DNA of 64,000 nt from Ovoidimarina sp963698645 (GCA_963698645.1 CAVORP010000009.1:776977-840976); one strand, 5' to 3'; positions 38,657 to 49,350 are shown, counted from the first letter of the stretch. Numbers and translations: made by a program. Notes: generated from the letters alone by a model not told the origin.

Positions 38657-40543
38657 ATGAGTCGTTACAACGCCGCCGATATCGAAGTCCTGTCCGGGCT
38701 GGAGCCGGTGAAGCGCCGGCCGGGCATGTACACGGACACGACGCGGCCGAACCATCTGGTGCAGGAGGTGGTGGACAACTCGGTCGACGAGGCACTGGCC
38801 GGGCACGCCGACACCATCGATGTGTGCTTGTTCAACGATGGCTCGGTCGAGGTCAGCGACAACGGCCGCGGCATGCCGGTCGACATCCACCCCGAAGAGG
38901 GGATTCCCGGCGTGGAACTGATCCTCACCCGCCTGCACGCCGGCGGCAAGTTCTCGAACAAGAACTACCAGTTCTCCGGTGGCCTGCACGGCGTCGGCGT
39001 GTCGGTGGTGAATGCGCTGTCGAGCAAGGTCGAAGTGGTGATCAGCCGCGACGGCAATCGCTATCAGATGGACTTCCGCAACGGCGACCGCGCCAGCGAT
39101 CTCGCGATCATCGGCAGCACGCCGAAGAAGCAGACCGGTACGCGCGTGCGCTTCTGGCCCGATAGCAAGTACTTCGACTCGCCGAAGATTTTGCTGTCGC
39201 GGTTGAAACACGTGCTGCGCGCCAAAGCCGTGCTCTGCCCCGGCCTGACCATGAAACTGTTCGACGAAGCCAGCGGCGAGCGCGTCGCGTGGTGCTATGA
39301 GGACGGCCTGCGCGATTACCTGCGCTCGATGCTCAAGGATTGCGAACTGCTGCCGCCCGACATTTTCGTCGCCAGCCTGAAGAAGGACGTCGACGCGATC
39401 GAGTTCGCCTTGTGCTGGAGCAGCGACGGTGAACTGGTGCAGGAAAGCTACGTCAATCTGATTCCCACCGCGCAGCACGGCACCCATGCCAACGGGCTGC
39501 GCTCGGGGCTTACCGAATCCCTGCGCGAGTTCTGCGACTTCCGCAACCTGCTGCCGCGCGGCGTCAAGATCGCGCCCGAGGATGTCTGGGACCGTCTCAG
39601 CTTTGTGCTCAGCTACAAGACCGCCGACCCGCAGTTCTCCGGCCAGACCAAGGAACGACTGTCGTCGCGCAATGCCGCCGCGTTCGTCGAAGGCGCAACG
39701 CATGACGCGTTCTCGTTGTGGCTGAACCAGCACGTCGATCTCGGCGAACGCATCGCCACGCTCGCGATCGAACGCGCCCAGGCACGACTGAAGGCCGACA
39801 AGATCGTGGTGCGCAAGAAGGTCACGCAAGGCCCGGCACTGCCGGGCAAGCTTGCGGATTGCATCAGCCAGGACCTGTCGCGCACCGAGCTGTTCATCGT
39901 CGAAGGCGACTCCGCTGGCGGCTCGGCCAAGCAGGCGCGCGACAAGGACTTCCAGGCGATCCTGCCGCTGCGCGGCAAGATCCTGAATACCTGGGAAGTC
40001 GAGTCGAGCGGCGTGTTGGCGTCGAACGAGGTGCACGACCTTGCCGTCGCCATCGGCTGCGACCCCGGCCACGATAAGATCGACGGCCTGCGCTATGGCA
40101 AGGTCATCATTCTCGCCGATGCCGACTCCGACGGTCTGCACATCGCCACCCTGCTGAGTGCCTTGTTCCTGCGTCACTTCCCGACCCTGGTGCGCGCCGG
40201 CCACGTGTTCGTGGCGATGCCACCGCTGTTTCGCATCGACATCGGCAAACAGGTGTTCTACGCGCTCGACGAGGACGAGAAGCGGCAGATGCTGGAACGC
40301 ATTGAACGCGAGAAGATCCGCGGCACCGTATCGGTCACGCGCTTCAAGGGATTGGGCGAGATGAACCCGCCGCAGCTGCGTGAATCCACCATCCATCCGG
40401 ACACCCGCCGCCTGATCCAGCTCACCGTCGCCGAAGACGACGGCACCAACAAGATCATGGACATGCTGCTCTCGAAAAAGCGCGCCAACGACCGCAAGGA
40501 CTGGCTCGAAACCAAGGGCGATCTGGCGTCGATCGAGGTGTGA
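38657..40543 (+). CDS. parE: DNA topoisomerase IV subunit B
   Basis: 628 residues, ParE rather than GyrB length. GHKL ATPase motifs: E-V-V-D-N-S-V-D-E-A, D-N-G-R-G-M-P, G-G-L-H-G-V-G-V-S-V-V-N-A. TOPRIM motif E-G-D-S-A-G-G-S-A-K-Q-A-R-D and D-A-D-S-D-G. With ParC it decatenates sister chromosomes. The surrounding genes give no operon partner; parC is not in the window. Confidence 0.94.
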   Translation: MSRYNAADIEVLSGLEPVKRRPGMYTDTTRPNHLVQEVVDNSVDEALAGHADTIDVCLFNDGSVEVSDNGRGMPVDIHPEEGIPGVELILTRLHAGGKFSNKNYQFSGGLHGVGVSVVNALSSKVEVVISRDGNRYQMDFRNGDRASDLAIIGSTPKKQTGTRVRFWPDSKYFDSPKILLSRLKHVLRAKAVLCPGLTMKLFDEASGERVAWCYEDGLRDYLRSMLKDCELLPPDIFVASLKKDVDAIEFALCWSSDGELVQESYVNLIPTAQHGTHANGLRSGLTESLREFCDFRNLLPRGVKIAPEDVWDRLSFVLSYKTADPQFSGQTKERLSSRNAAAFVEGATHDAFSLWLNQHVDLGERIATLAIERAQARLKADKIVVRKKVTQGPALPGKLADCISQDLSRTELFIVEGDSAGGSAKQARDKDFQAILPLRGKILNTWEVESSGVLASNEVHDLAVAIGCDPGHDKIDGLRYGKVIILADADSDGLHIATLLSALFLRHFPTLVRAGHVFVAMPPLFRIDIGKQVFYALDEDEKRQMLERIEREKIRGTVSVTRFKGLGEMNPPQLRESTIHPDTRRLIQLTVAEDDGTNKIMDMLLSKKRANDRKDWLETKGDLASIEV

Positions 40544-40580
40544 TCGTTTGCAGCGGTGTCGCCGCGTCAAGCCGGTGCGC

Positions 40581-42302
40581 TTACTCGAAACTGTTCGCGA
40601 ACAGCGCGCCTGCGTTGCTCAGCTCGACCACGTAGCCGCTGCTGCTGCCGCGCACGTCGAGGCGCCAGCCTGAGTAGTAGGTTTCGTCGGGACCGGTGCG
40701 CGTGGTCCAGTCGAGCGCGGTCAGGGTGGCGCTGGCGGGCGAGAGCACTCGGATCTTGAGGTTGCCGGCGGTGGCGGTGTTGCCGTTGATGATTGGCTGC
40801 ACCGGCGTGTTGACCTGGAAGATGGCCTCGGTACCGCTGCCGACACTGAACTGGTCGCTGACCGTGAGCTTGCGGTTGGCGAAGTCGATGGTGCGCTGCC
40901 ACGCCACGACGGCGGGGTCTCCGTCGTAGGCGGGCAACAGGTTGGCCAGGGCATGCACCGCGCCGTCGGGCCCCGGGGTCACGGTCATGCTCGAAGTGGT
41001 GCCGACGCGCTGCGGCACGATCTGTCCACCCTGTTCGAAGCGCAGGAGATTGTGGGTATCGGTGCCTTGCTGGATGCCGCTGTGCGTCCAGATGTTTTCG
41101 GTCGCCGCGAGCCAGTCGCCCTCGAACAGGGTGAACGCGCCCTGGTCCTGGTGCGCGTGGCTCTGCACGTAAGGCCCGGCCGAGAACTGCAGCCACATCG
41201 CCGCAGTGTCCCAACCGGTACGCGCGAACAGCTGCCCGGTGCCGGTGGCGTGGTAGACCATCTGCGCCGGCGGCGTCCCCGCGGGGCCCGCCGGCAGCAA
41301 GTTGTGGCGGGTGTTGAAACCCGACTCCATGTCCTGATCGGAGATCGAGTGCAGCCACCAGGCCGCATCGTCGCGCGCCGTGGCGTCGTTCGAGAGTGCT
41401 CGCGCCTCCAGCACCAGGTGACGGTGGTAGTCGTAGATCACCGGTTCCGACACGCGCGCCTGGTCACCGATCGGCGCCACACGATCCAGCGTGGGCACGG
41501 TCGCGTGGATCCACCAGGCGATGCTCTCGTTGACGTGGGCATTGGCGTTGCCGATGTCTGCCGCCATCGAGTCGCGCCACACCCGGTACAGCATGAACAG
41601 CGTGCCGTGCGACAGCCCATAGGCGGTGCCCTCCTCGCTGCCGCCGCCCGGGATGCTCGCGGTGTAGGCCAGTTGCTCCGGCCACTTTTCGTTCTGCAGC
41701 AGGGTTTTCCAGGTCGTGCTGTTGGAAGCAAGCCCCCAGTACAGCGTCGCGCGCAGGAAACTGTAGTGATAGTTGTTGGCGGGATCGTCCACGCCCCAAC
41801 CCGCCCACGGGTGCGAGTGCCCACCCCATTGCGCCTGGTTGTTGTGCCAGACATTCCACACCGCCTGTTCGGCGTAATTGGCCCAGCGCGTGCGCTGCGC
41901 GGCACTGGTCTGCCCGGCACACCAGTCGTAGGTCAGCGCCAGGTCTTCGATCATCGGCCCGACATCGAGGTACTGGTCGCCGGCGATCGGCGGCGCATTG
42001 CCCGCGGCGATCGCGAGTTCGGCCTCGTGGACCTGCGTCTCCACCGTCTGCACCGCCAGCGTGGCGTATTGCACCTGGCCGGTCAGTCGATACATGTACG
42101 CGGCATCGGCAGCCGAAAAGCCGTAGCCGGGATTGTTGGCAACGGCCGCATCGACGAACGACTTGAAGCGCTGGAACTCGGGCGACTGCTGGTCCACGTA
42201 GGAGAAGTCGACGGTGATCGCGGCCTGCGCCGTGGCACTCAGGCACAGCAGCCATCCGCAGGCAAGGCGCGCGCAGCGCGAGGCAGTGAACTGTCCAAAC
42301 AT
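40581..42302 (-). CDS. Secreted heparinase II/III-like polysaccharide lyase
   Basis: 573 residues from ATG 42302. Signal peptide about 1-27 (ending A-Q-A). The N-terminal 320 residues are helix rich with many Trp/Tyr (alpha/alpha toroid); the C-terminal part is beta rich and opens with S-H-A-H-Q-D-Q-G-A-F-T-L-F, the conserved heparinase II/III-type histidine motif. Such enzymes cleave uronic-acid-containing polysaccharides by beta-elimination. The protein ends A-L-F-A-N-S-F-E, matching the ending of the beta-helix proteins at 20406 and 21539. Substrate not predictable. It is convergent with parE, 37 bases away. Confidence 0.75.
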   Translation of the reverse strand: MFGQFTASRCARLACGWLLCLSATAQAAITVDFSYVDQQSPEFQRFKSFVDAAVANNPGYGFSAADAAYMYRLTGQVQYATLAVQTVETQVHEAELAIAAGNAPPIAGDQYLDVGPMIEDLALTYDWCAGQTSAAQRTRWANYAEQAVWNVWHNNQAQWGGHSHPWAGWGVDDPANNYHYSFLRATLYWGLASNSTTWKTLLQNEKWPEQLAYTASIPGGGSEEGTAYGLSHGTLFMLYRVWRDSMAADIGNANAHVNESIAWWIHATVPTLDRVAPIGDQARVSEPVIYDYHRHLVLEARALSNDATARDDAAWWLHSISDQDMESGFNTRHNLLPAGPAGTPPAQMVYHATGTGQLFARTGWDTAAMWLQFSAGPYVQSHAHQDQGAFTLFEGDWLAATENIWTHSGIQQGTDTHNLLRFEQGGQIVPQRVGTTSSMTVTPGPDGAVHALANLLPAYDGDPAVVAWQRTIDFANRKLTVSDQFSVGSGTEAIFQVNTPVQPIINGNTATAGNLKIRVLSPASATLTALDWTTRTGPDETYYSGWRLDVRGSSSGYVVELSNAGALFANSFE

Positions 42303-42410
42303 GAGGCGAGCGCCCAGCAACCAGGGAGAGCGGTAGGCTAGCGGCTGCGGGCACGCCAAACTGTGACCGCGCCCCGAGCGCTGCACCACGACGATGGCGA
42401 TGCGCGCGAC

Positions 42411-43094
42411 TCAGTCGCGCGCGCCGTTCTCCTTGGCAGCGTCAGCAACGCGCCACAGATACAGGCTGGCCGCAGTGCGATACGGCGCCCAGATCGCGCC
42501 ATGCGCGAGCAGTTCCTTGGGTTTCATCATCGCGTTGTGGCCGAGCACGATCTGCGCGCCCTTGCGGATACCCAGATCATCGATCGGCAGGATGTCCGGG
42601 CGGCCGAGCCAGAAGATCAGCATCATCTCGACGGTCCAGCGACCGATGCCGCGCACTGCGGTCAGCCGTTCGACGATTTCATCGTGGTGCAGGCGACGCA
42701 TTGCCGCGAGCGTAGGCACCACGCCCTGCTCCGCCTTCGCGGCCAGGTCCTTCAACGCCGCGATCTTGTTGAACGAAACGCCGCATTCGCGCAGCCCGCC
42801 GTCCGGGGCCGCCAGCAAGCTGCCCGGCGTGAGCTTGCGCCGCACTCCATAGCGATCCAGCACGCGACCGTGAATGGTTGCCGCGGCCTTGCCCGAGAGC
42901 TGCTGGTAGAGGATCGAGCGTGCCAGCGAATCGACCGGATCGAAGCGCCGCTGCCACTGGGTTTCGATCCCGCCGATGCGCTTCATCCACGACCCGAGCG
43001 CCTTGTCGCGGCGTGCCAGGATTCGGCACGCCGCGCCAAGATCGAAGCCGCGCGCATGCTCCGCGCGCGGTGCAGCCGGCGACTTCGCTGTCAC
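42411..43094 (-). CDS. AlkA-like DNA-3-methyladenine glycosylase II
   Basis: 227 residues of the HhH-GPD base-excision fold. Helix-hairpin-helix V-R-G-I-G-R-W-T-V-E is followed by L-P-I-D-D-L-G-I with the catalytic Asp. It lacks the extra N-terminal beta domain of E. coli AlkA and the iron-sulfur cysteines of EndoIII. It should remove alkylated purines. GTG 43094 overlaps the stop of the acylase gene (GTGA). Confidence 0.85.
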   Translation of the reverse strand: MTAKSPAAPRAEHARGFDLGAACRILARRDKALGSWMKRIGGIETQWQRRFDPVDSLARSILYQQLSGKAAATIHGRVLDRYGVRRKLTPGSLLAAPDGGLRECGVSFNKIAALKDLAAKAEQGVVPTLAAMRRLHHDEIVERLTAVRGIGRWTVEMMLIFWLGRPDILPIDDLGIRKGAQIVLGHNAMMKPKELLAHGAIWAPYRTAASLYLWRVADAAKENGARD

Positions 43095-45940
43095 GGATTT
43101 CCCGCGGGCACGAAGTGCAAGGTGCTGGTGACCGCGGCCGCATGCGCCGCCTCGTCAATCGGCAAGGGCTTGTAGGCGTTGACCAACCAGCGCGGCAACT
43201 GCGAGATGTAACCGGGCGATCCGAGCACCGCGTTCTGCCCGCCCGGGTAGATCTGATCGGCCGCGATCGGCATGCTCATCTCACCGACGAAGCGCCGCGC
43301 CGGGCCCGAGCCGAACATGAAGCCGTTGAGAGAGTTCGCACGCGAACTGTGGCTGGATGCATCGACCGCCTCGTAGCCGCCCTGACGCGCGAGACCGAGC
43401 AGGTCGCTCGACACATTGGTCAGTCCGTACAGCCCCGGCCCGGGGATGTTGAACGGGCCGCCGAGGGGATGATCGAACACGATGCGGTGCAGCTTGCCCC
43501 AGCGGTAGTCGTCCTGATCGCCCGAACCCACCGAAGGCCGCGGCAAAGCCCGGGCTTGCAGCGAGATCCAGCGCGTCCGCCAACGACTTCAGCAGCAGGT
43601 AATCACGCGCCGCATTGGCATTCGGCGCACCGCTGACAGCGAAGAAGTTCAGCCCGGAAACGCCCCGGCCCTGCTGCGCGTCATAGCGCTCGAGCAGACG
43701 CTTCAGCGCGACGTAGGATTCGTTGCTGCCCGGCAGATAGCTGCCGAGTCCGACGCGTGAAAGCGTCGCGTCGACGCTGTTGCGCACCGCCTGCCCGCGC
43801 CACAGCGCCCAGATCGTCGCCGCCACCGAATTCGCGACCTCGACATCGGAAGGCTCGACCATGGCCGCCGGGTTGTCGCCGGCATCGAAACCCTGTGCCA
43901 GACCGGTCGGCGTCGAGTAGTCCCAATCCTGCAGGCGCTTGATCGCTTCGTCGATGCGCGTATCGGCACCGAGCGCGTGCAGGTCCGCCCAGCTCGATGT
44001 CTGCGCATTGCTGAACGCGGTATCGAGGTAAGGGAACACCAACTCGGCGTCGAGCAGATCGGTGTTCGCCTGCAGCGTCTTCATGTGCAAAGGGGTGATC
44101 GGCGTGGAACTGCCGATCAGCGACTGCAGTTCGCGGTCGATACGACCCATGCGCAGGCTGGAATAACCGAAGCTCAGGTAATGCAGTCCACCGCCCGGCC
44201 GCATCTGGTTGAAGGCGTTGTTGTCGAAGGTGCTGCCGATCGGGTCGTTGTTCGCATTGGCGATGTAGCCGGACGCCGGATTGATCACGAACGGCATCTC
44301 GCTCGGCGGCAGGATCTCGTAGGGCACCGCCTGGTTGACCTGGGATGCGTCACCGGCAGCCACTCGTTCTTGCGCGTGCCGGACCCATCGCGGATCAGGA
44401 ACGGCGGCATGCCATCGACGGTATTGCTCTGCAGGTCTTCGCGCATCGGCGCCTCGGCGGTCGAGAAGTAGGCGATGGTGCCGTCGGTTCCGGCATACGC
44501 GAAGTTCTGCGAGCCGACGTCGAAGAAGCTCAACGCGGTGCGGAATTCGTCGAGACTGGTGGCACGGTTGATGCGGCGGATCGCTTCCAGTTCGCGCGTC
44601 GCACCCCAGCCGGTGTAGGCGACCGAGATACCGGTGTCGTTGGTGATCGACAGCACCGGTCCGTTGTTGCGGCGAGGAACGGTGATGGTCAGCCCGCCGT
44701 TGGTGTAGCCGATCGAATTTTCGCGCGCGACATTGTCCAGGACGCCGTCGAGCTTGTTGACGTAGTAGCTCTGGAAGGTCCAGTTCACCGGCTCGGCCAC
44801 GCCTTTGTACAACGTGTGCGTCGGCAGCCCGTAGGTGTTGAGCAGGAACTTCTCTTGATAGGTGTCGGAGACATCCATCGGGTTCGTGGTCAGGCCCCAG
44901 CAGAACACCGGCGTGCAGCCGAGCAGGATCGATGGCACGCCCGGTGGTGCCAGCCCGGAGACGTTCATCGTGGTGGCGTAGGCGGGATCGGTCGAGACGA
45001 TGTGCGCTTCATGCATCACCGCCGGCAGGTCAAGGCCGAGGTGCGGATCGTTGGACAGGATCGCCTTGCCCGATGCCGTCTTCGCACCATGCACCAGCCA
45101 CCAGTTGGAACCGCCGCGGTTTTCGCGCGGTGCCAGTTTCGGTGCGATCCATTCGTTGCCCTGCAGCGAGTCGCGCAGCGCCTCGGTCTGGCGCAGGAAA
45201 TCGGCGTTGTAGTCGGGAATGCCAAGACCGAGCGCTTTCGCGTCGACGGTCGCGCTGGCCGGATGAAAATCTCCCGCACTGATCGATGCCCGCGAGTCGA
45301 ACGGCTGCACCCGATGTGTATCCTCGAAGAACAACGCTTGGCCGTTGAAGCCGGCCGCAGCACCCGCCGCCGCGTAGGCACCGAGGCGCACGGTGTAGTC
45401 GATGTCGAGATCAAAGCTGAGCTGGAACGCCAGCAGCTTGCCGATGATCAACGAATCGACCGGCAACCAAGGCTCGAAGCGGCTCAGTTCCAACGCCCCG
45501 TATTCGGACGGCAGCGCGTTGCTGCGCACCCACAGGTTGACGCCTTCGGCATAGGCGCGCAGTTCGCCGCGCGCAACGTCGGGCATCGCCGACCAGCTCG
45601 ACTGCGCGGCGCGGCGCAGGCCCAGCGTGCGCAACTGGATGTCGTTGGCCAGCGCGGGCGTGCCGACCATCTCGGCCAGGGTGCCGCTTGCGACGCGGCG
45701 CAGATAGTCCATCTGCCACAGACGGTCGCGCGCATGCACGTAGCCCATCAGGAATGCGGCGTCGTAATCGTTCGCGGCCTGGATCAGCGGCACGCCTTCG
45801 GCATCAAAGCCGATGCTGCCGGGAGCGCGCAGCCCGGACGCATTGATGGTCACAGCGGATACGGAAGTCGTGACGAAAGCGGCAGCCAGCGCGACGCAGA
45901 GCAGACGAGGCGCCGCATGGCGCACCGGAAAATTGAGCAT
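43091..45940 (-). CDS. Penicillin acylase family (Ntn-hydrolase) protein, frameshifted
   Basis: About 949 residues over three frame segments. Signal peptide about 1-29 (A-A-F-V-T-T-S-V-S-A). The alpha-chain region with Y-V-H-A-R-D-R-L-W-Q-M-D precedes G-G-S-N-W-W, whose Ser would be the autocatalytically exposed nucleophile, then S-N-D-P-H-L-G-L and the long beta chain. Members hydrolyse amide bonds of penicillins or acyl-homoserine lactones in the periplasm; which one is unknown here. Frame changes near 44343 (one base missing) and 43533 (one base extra) leave the protein otherwise continuous. Coupled by GTGA to the AlkA-like gene. Confidence 0.85.
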
Positions 45941-45977
45941 GATGGAATCCCTCCCGCCCCGACATGAGGCCTCGGGA

Positions 45978-46712
45978 TTATCCGCCGCTCCCGGAAAGAG
46001 GCAAATGCAGTGCAGCAATGTCGCTCTGGCCAAGCACGCGCCATTCGCCCTTGGCCAGCGTCCCCAACTGCAGCTGGCCGATCGCGACGCGCACCAGGCG
46101 CAGCACCGGAACCCCAAGCGCTTCCAGCATGCGCCGGATCTGGCGGTTGCGGCCCTCATCGAGCACGATCTCGAGCCAGCAATTCTTCGCTCCGCGGCGC
46201 AGCTCGCGCACGCGCAGTGCACACCAGCACTCGCCGTCGATGAGCAGCCCCGTTTCGAGCGTGGCCAGCGCTTCGTGCGCCAGCCAGCCTTCGATCTGCA
46301 CGTGGTAGGTCTTCTCGATGCCCTGCTCGGGCTCGGTGATGGACGCGGCGAAGCCGGGGTCGTTGCTGAACAACAGCAGCCCTTCGCTGGCGCGATCGAG
46401 TCGACCGACCGGCGCGACCCAGGGCAGGTTCGCATTCGCGAAGCAGTCGTACACGGTCGCCCGCCCGTGCTCGTCCATGCGCGTGGTGATCAGGCCACGA
46501 CGCTTGTTCAGCATCAGATGCAGCGGAATCACCAGCTCGGTCTGTTCGCCGTCGACGACGATCTCGGCATCAAGCGTGGTCGGTGCTTCGGCATCACGCA
46601 CTACCCGCCCGGCCACACGCACGCGCCCCGCAGCGATCCAGCGTGCTGCCTCGGTGCGCGAGCACAGCCCGCGTTTCGACAGGATTCGGGCAAGACCGTA
46701 ACGTGCCGGCAT
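45978..46712 (-). CDS. RsuA/RluB-family 16S/23S rRNA pseudouridine synthase
   Basis: 244 residues. An N-terminal S4 RNA-binding domain (R-I-L-S-K-R-G-L-C-S-R-T-E-A-A-R-W-I) is followed by the catalytic V-G-R-L-D-R-A-S-E-G-L-L motif holding the essential Asp. G-R-N-R-Q-I-R-R-M-L near the end is family specific. It isomerises uridine in rRNA; RluB, RluE, RluF and RsuA cannot be separated by eye. Next gene downstream is the acylase, 37 bases away. Confidence 0.85.
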   Translation of the reverse strand: MPARYGLARILSKRGLCSRTEAARWIAAGRVRVAGRVVRDAEAPTTLDAEIVVDGEQTELVIPLHLMLNKRRGLITTRMDEHGRATVYDCFANANLPWVAPVGRLDRASEGLLLFSNDPGFAASITEPEQGIEKTYHVQIEGWLAHEALATLETGLLIDGECWCALRVRELRRGAKNCWLEIVLDEGRNRQIRRMLEALGVPVLRLVRVAIGQLQLGTLAKGEWRVLGQSDIAALHLPLSGSGG

Positions 46713-46715
46713 CGA

Positions 46716-47291
46716 TCAGGCGCCTGCGTCGAATTCCGCGGCCACGGGCCCGTCCGGCTCTTCGAGCAGCACCAGGCAACGCGGTTCGAGGTCGCGCACC
46801 TGCAGCGCGATCTCGCGCGCGACGATGCGGAAGTGTCCGTCCTGCATGACGATGCCGAGCTCACCGGCATTGATCGCCGTCACCTGCGCTTCGCTGCCAT
46901 AGACGCGCTTGATCTTGCCTTGGTGTTCGAAGTGGCGCGGGTGTTCGGCGTCCGCCAGGTTCTGCGCCTTGCCCTCGAGCAGCGCAGCCATGAGCAGCTT
47001 TCGCTCGCGCTTCTCGGCCGCCTTTTGCTCGGCCTCGCGCCGCGCCTGTTCGGCCTCCTCGCGTTCGAGCTTGGCGCGCAAGGCGTAGGCGCGCGCCAGG
47101 TCGATCTCTTCCTGCGAACGGGTATCGACGCGCGCCGCAGGCACGGGCTTTGTGTGCGCATGCGGCCGGCCGTGAACCTGCGCCTTCGTGGGAGCGCCCG
47201 CCTTGGGCTGCGGCGGGCGCGGCTTCGGCGCCTCGTGCTTCTTGGGTGCGAAGCCGAGCTTCAGCATCTGGTCGCGCAGGGAATCGGTCAT
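46716..47291 (-). CDS. DUF2058 family (YaiL-like) protein
   Basis: 191 residues starting M-T-D-S-L-R-D-Q-M-L-K-L-G-F, the family's invariant opening. A Lys/Pro-rich segment is followed by a long charged coiled coil (about 65-105) and a C-terminal domain ending in an acidic tail. Described as a nucleoprotein/polynucleotide-associated family, function unknown. It lies three bases before the pseudouridine synthase, suggesting an RNA-related role. Confidence 0.8.
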   Translation of the reverse strand: MTDSLRDQMLKLGFAPKKHEAPKPRPPQPKAGAPTKAQVHGRPHAHTKPVPAARVDTRSQEEIDLARAYALRAKLEREEAEQARREAEQKAAEKRERKLLMAALLEGKAQNLADAEHPRHFEHQGKIKRVYGSEAQVTAINAGELGIVMQDGHFRIVAREIALQVRDLEPRCLVLLEEPDGPVAAEFDAGA

Positions 47292-47310
47292 GGCTGGACT
47301 GGGAAGTAGA

Positions 47311-47535
47311 TCAATAGTGCGGCGGTGGCGGCTCGTCGGCGGCATCGTGTCCGAGCGCGGCGCGCAGCAGGATCACCTCGTGACGCAATTGCCGGAGTTC
47401 CTCGACCAGATCAAAATAGCGTCGTTCCTGGGTAGCGACTTGCGGATTCAGCGTCGCCACGACATCGTCCTGGAACGCGAAACGCGATTCCAGTTCGGCC
47501 AATCGTGCATTGATTTCGGCGAGGGTCGAGGGCAT
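47311..47535 (-). CDS. slyX: SlyX family protein
   Basis: 74 residues, a single amphipathic coiled coil (L-A-E-I-N-A-R-L-A-E-L-E-S-R-F-A-F-Q-D) ending in the diagnostic P-P-P-P-H-Y. Function unknown; the family is widespread in proteobacteria. It precedes the DUF2058 gene by 19 bases. Confidence 0.85.
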   Translation of the reverse strand: MPSTLAEINARLAELESRFAFQDDVVATLNPQVATQERRYFDLVEELRQLRHEVILLRAALGHDAADEPPPPHY

Positions 47536-47563
47536 GGCGAAAGTGTACTGGACCGGCGCCGCA

Positions 47564-48370
47564 TCAGTTCGGGGCGAGCGCGGGAAAATGCATGGCCGCG
47601 ATGCGCGCGGGGCGCAGCGCAACCAGCTCCCAGGAAACGGCGTCGCCGAGGATTTCGGCCGCGACCACGCGCCCAGGCTCGATGCGTGGCGGCTGGCGAA
47701 CCAGATCATGCGCGTTGCTGGCGAGGATGGTCACCCAGCCTTCGCGCAACAACGCCACCGAAGTTTCCTGCGCGAATGGCCCACAGCCGCCGGCGAGCGC
47801 GTCCGCATCGATCTGCAACAGCAACCCCGCCGCCACCAGCGGCGCCAGACATTGCGGCCGCGCCTGCACTTCACGGATGCGCTCCGGATGCGCGAGCATC
47901 GGCCGCATGCCGCGGGCACGCATCCACTCGATGGCGGGCACGATCTTCGCCGGCAGTCGCGCATCCGAGAACTCGATCAGCACCACATATTCATCCTGCC
48001 AGCGCCCGAGCCAAGGCAGGTCGCCGGTCTGGATCGCCTGATGCAGGGCGGCATCAAAACGGCATTCGCCGGCCAGCGCGACCTCCATCGACAGGCCGCG
48101 CTCGACCAGCGCTTCGCGCAAACGAATCAGGCGCGTCGACAAGCGCGTGATGCGCTCGGCATAGGGCTTGCCGCGAAAATGCGGCGTCAGTACCGCGTGC
48201 GAAATTCCGTTGTGCGCGGCCTGCACACACAGTTCCACCGCCGCCGACCAGGATGCCGGGCCGTTGTCGACACCAGGCAACGCATGCAGATGCAGATCGA
48301 CGAACGGCAGCAACGGCGCCAGCGCCGTGGCGCCGCCGAGCAGACGAACCGCTTTGCGCGACTCAGCCAT
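47564..48370 (-). CDS. PHP-type protein-tyrosine phosphatase (CpsB/YwqE-like)
   Basis: 268 residues. Metal-binding motifs V-D-L-H-L-H-A-L-P-G-V-D-N-G-P near residue 25, T-P-H-F, G-E-C and L-A-H-P-E-R-I follow the CpsB/CapC order, and S-N-A-H-D the last site. The D-N-G-P variant replaces the commoner D-D-G-P. Such phosphatases dephosphorylate capsule or EPS tyrosine kinases. It overlaps the end of the UDP-xylose synthase gene by eight bases, tying it to nucleotide-sugar production; no tyrosine kinase is in the window. Confidence 0.78.
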   Translation of the reverse strand: MAESRKAVRLLGGATALAPLLPFVDLHLHALPGVDNGPASWSAAVELCVQAAHNGISHAVLTPHFRGKPYAERITRLSTRLIRLREALVERGLSMEVALAGECRFDAALHQAIQTGDLPWLGRWQDEYVVLIEFSDARLPAKIVPAIEWMRARGMRPMLAHPERIREVQARPQCLAPLVAAGLLLQIDADALAGGCGPFAQETSVALLREGWVTILASNAHDLVRQPPRIEPGRVVAAEILGDAVSWELVALRPARIAAMHFPALAPN

Positions 48371-49342
48371 GCACCGTCTCCGTGCCCCCCGCAAGCAACC
48401 GTTCGAAGTAGGCGATGGTGACGCGCAAGCCACTGTCGAGGTCGATTTTCGGCGTCCATCCCAGCTCATTGCTGGCGCGGGTGATGTCGGGTTGCCGCTG
48501 CTGCGGATCGTCGGTCGGCAGCGGATGCATCTCGATACGCGACGACGAACCGGTCAGCACAATCACCTTCTCGGCCAGCTCGCGGATGGTGAACTCGCCC
48601 GGATTGCCGAGATTGATCGGGCCGGTCACGTCGGTCATCGGTCGCCATCAGCCGGATGAAGCCCTCGATCAGATCGTCGACGAAGCAGAACGAGCGCGTC
48701 TGCAGACCTTCGCCGTAGATGCGTGATCGGTTCGTTGCGCAGCGCCTGCATGATGAAGTTCGACACCACGCGCCCGTCGTTCGGGTGCATGCGCGGGCCG
48801 TAGGTATTGAAGATGCGCGCGACCTTGATCCGCAATGCGTGCTGCCGGTGGTAGTCGAAGAACAGCGTCTCGGCGCAACGCTTGCCTTCGTCGTAGCAGG
48901 AGCGCGGTCCGATCGGGTTGACGCGGCCCCAGTAGTCTTCGCGCTGCGGATGCTGTTCGGGGTCGCCATAGACCTCGCTGGTCGAGGCCTGGAAGATCGG
49001 CGCGCGCAGGCGCTTGGCCAGCCCGAGCATGTTGATCGCGCCGTGCACGCTGGTCTTCGTGGTCTGCACCGGATCGTGCTGATAGTGGATCGGCGAGGCC
49101 GGGCAGGCCAGGTTCCAGATCTCGTCGACCTCGACGAACAGCGGCAAGGTCACGTCATGGCGCAGAAACTCGAAGCGCGGATGGCCGTGCAGGTGCGCGA
49201 TGTTGCGCTTGCTGCCGGTGAACAGGTTGTCGACGCAGAGCACCTCGTGCCCGTCGGCGAGCAGGCGGTCGCACAGATGCGAGCCAAGGAAGCCGGCGCC
49301 GCCGGTGACAAGTACACGCCTGGTCGATGGGAAGTCGCGCAT
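48363..49342 (-). CDS. UDP-glucuronate decarboxylase (UDP-xylose synthase), frameshifted
   Basis: About 325 residues after repair. T-G-G-A-G-F-L-G-S-H is the NAD loop; S-T-S-E-V-Y-G-D-P, N-P-I-G-P-R-S-C-Y-D-E-G-K-R (with the catalytic Tyr and Lys) and the tail R-A-S-N-E-L-G-W-T-P are typical of UXS enzymes. It decarboxylates UDP-glucuronate to UDP-xylose. Frame breaks near 48722 (one extra base before I-Y-G-E-G) and near 48640 (one extra before V-T-G-P-I). GAGG precedes ATG 49342, eight bases after ugd. Confidence 0.88.
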
Positions 49343-49350
49343 GCCAGTCC

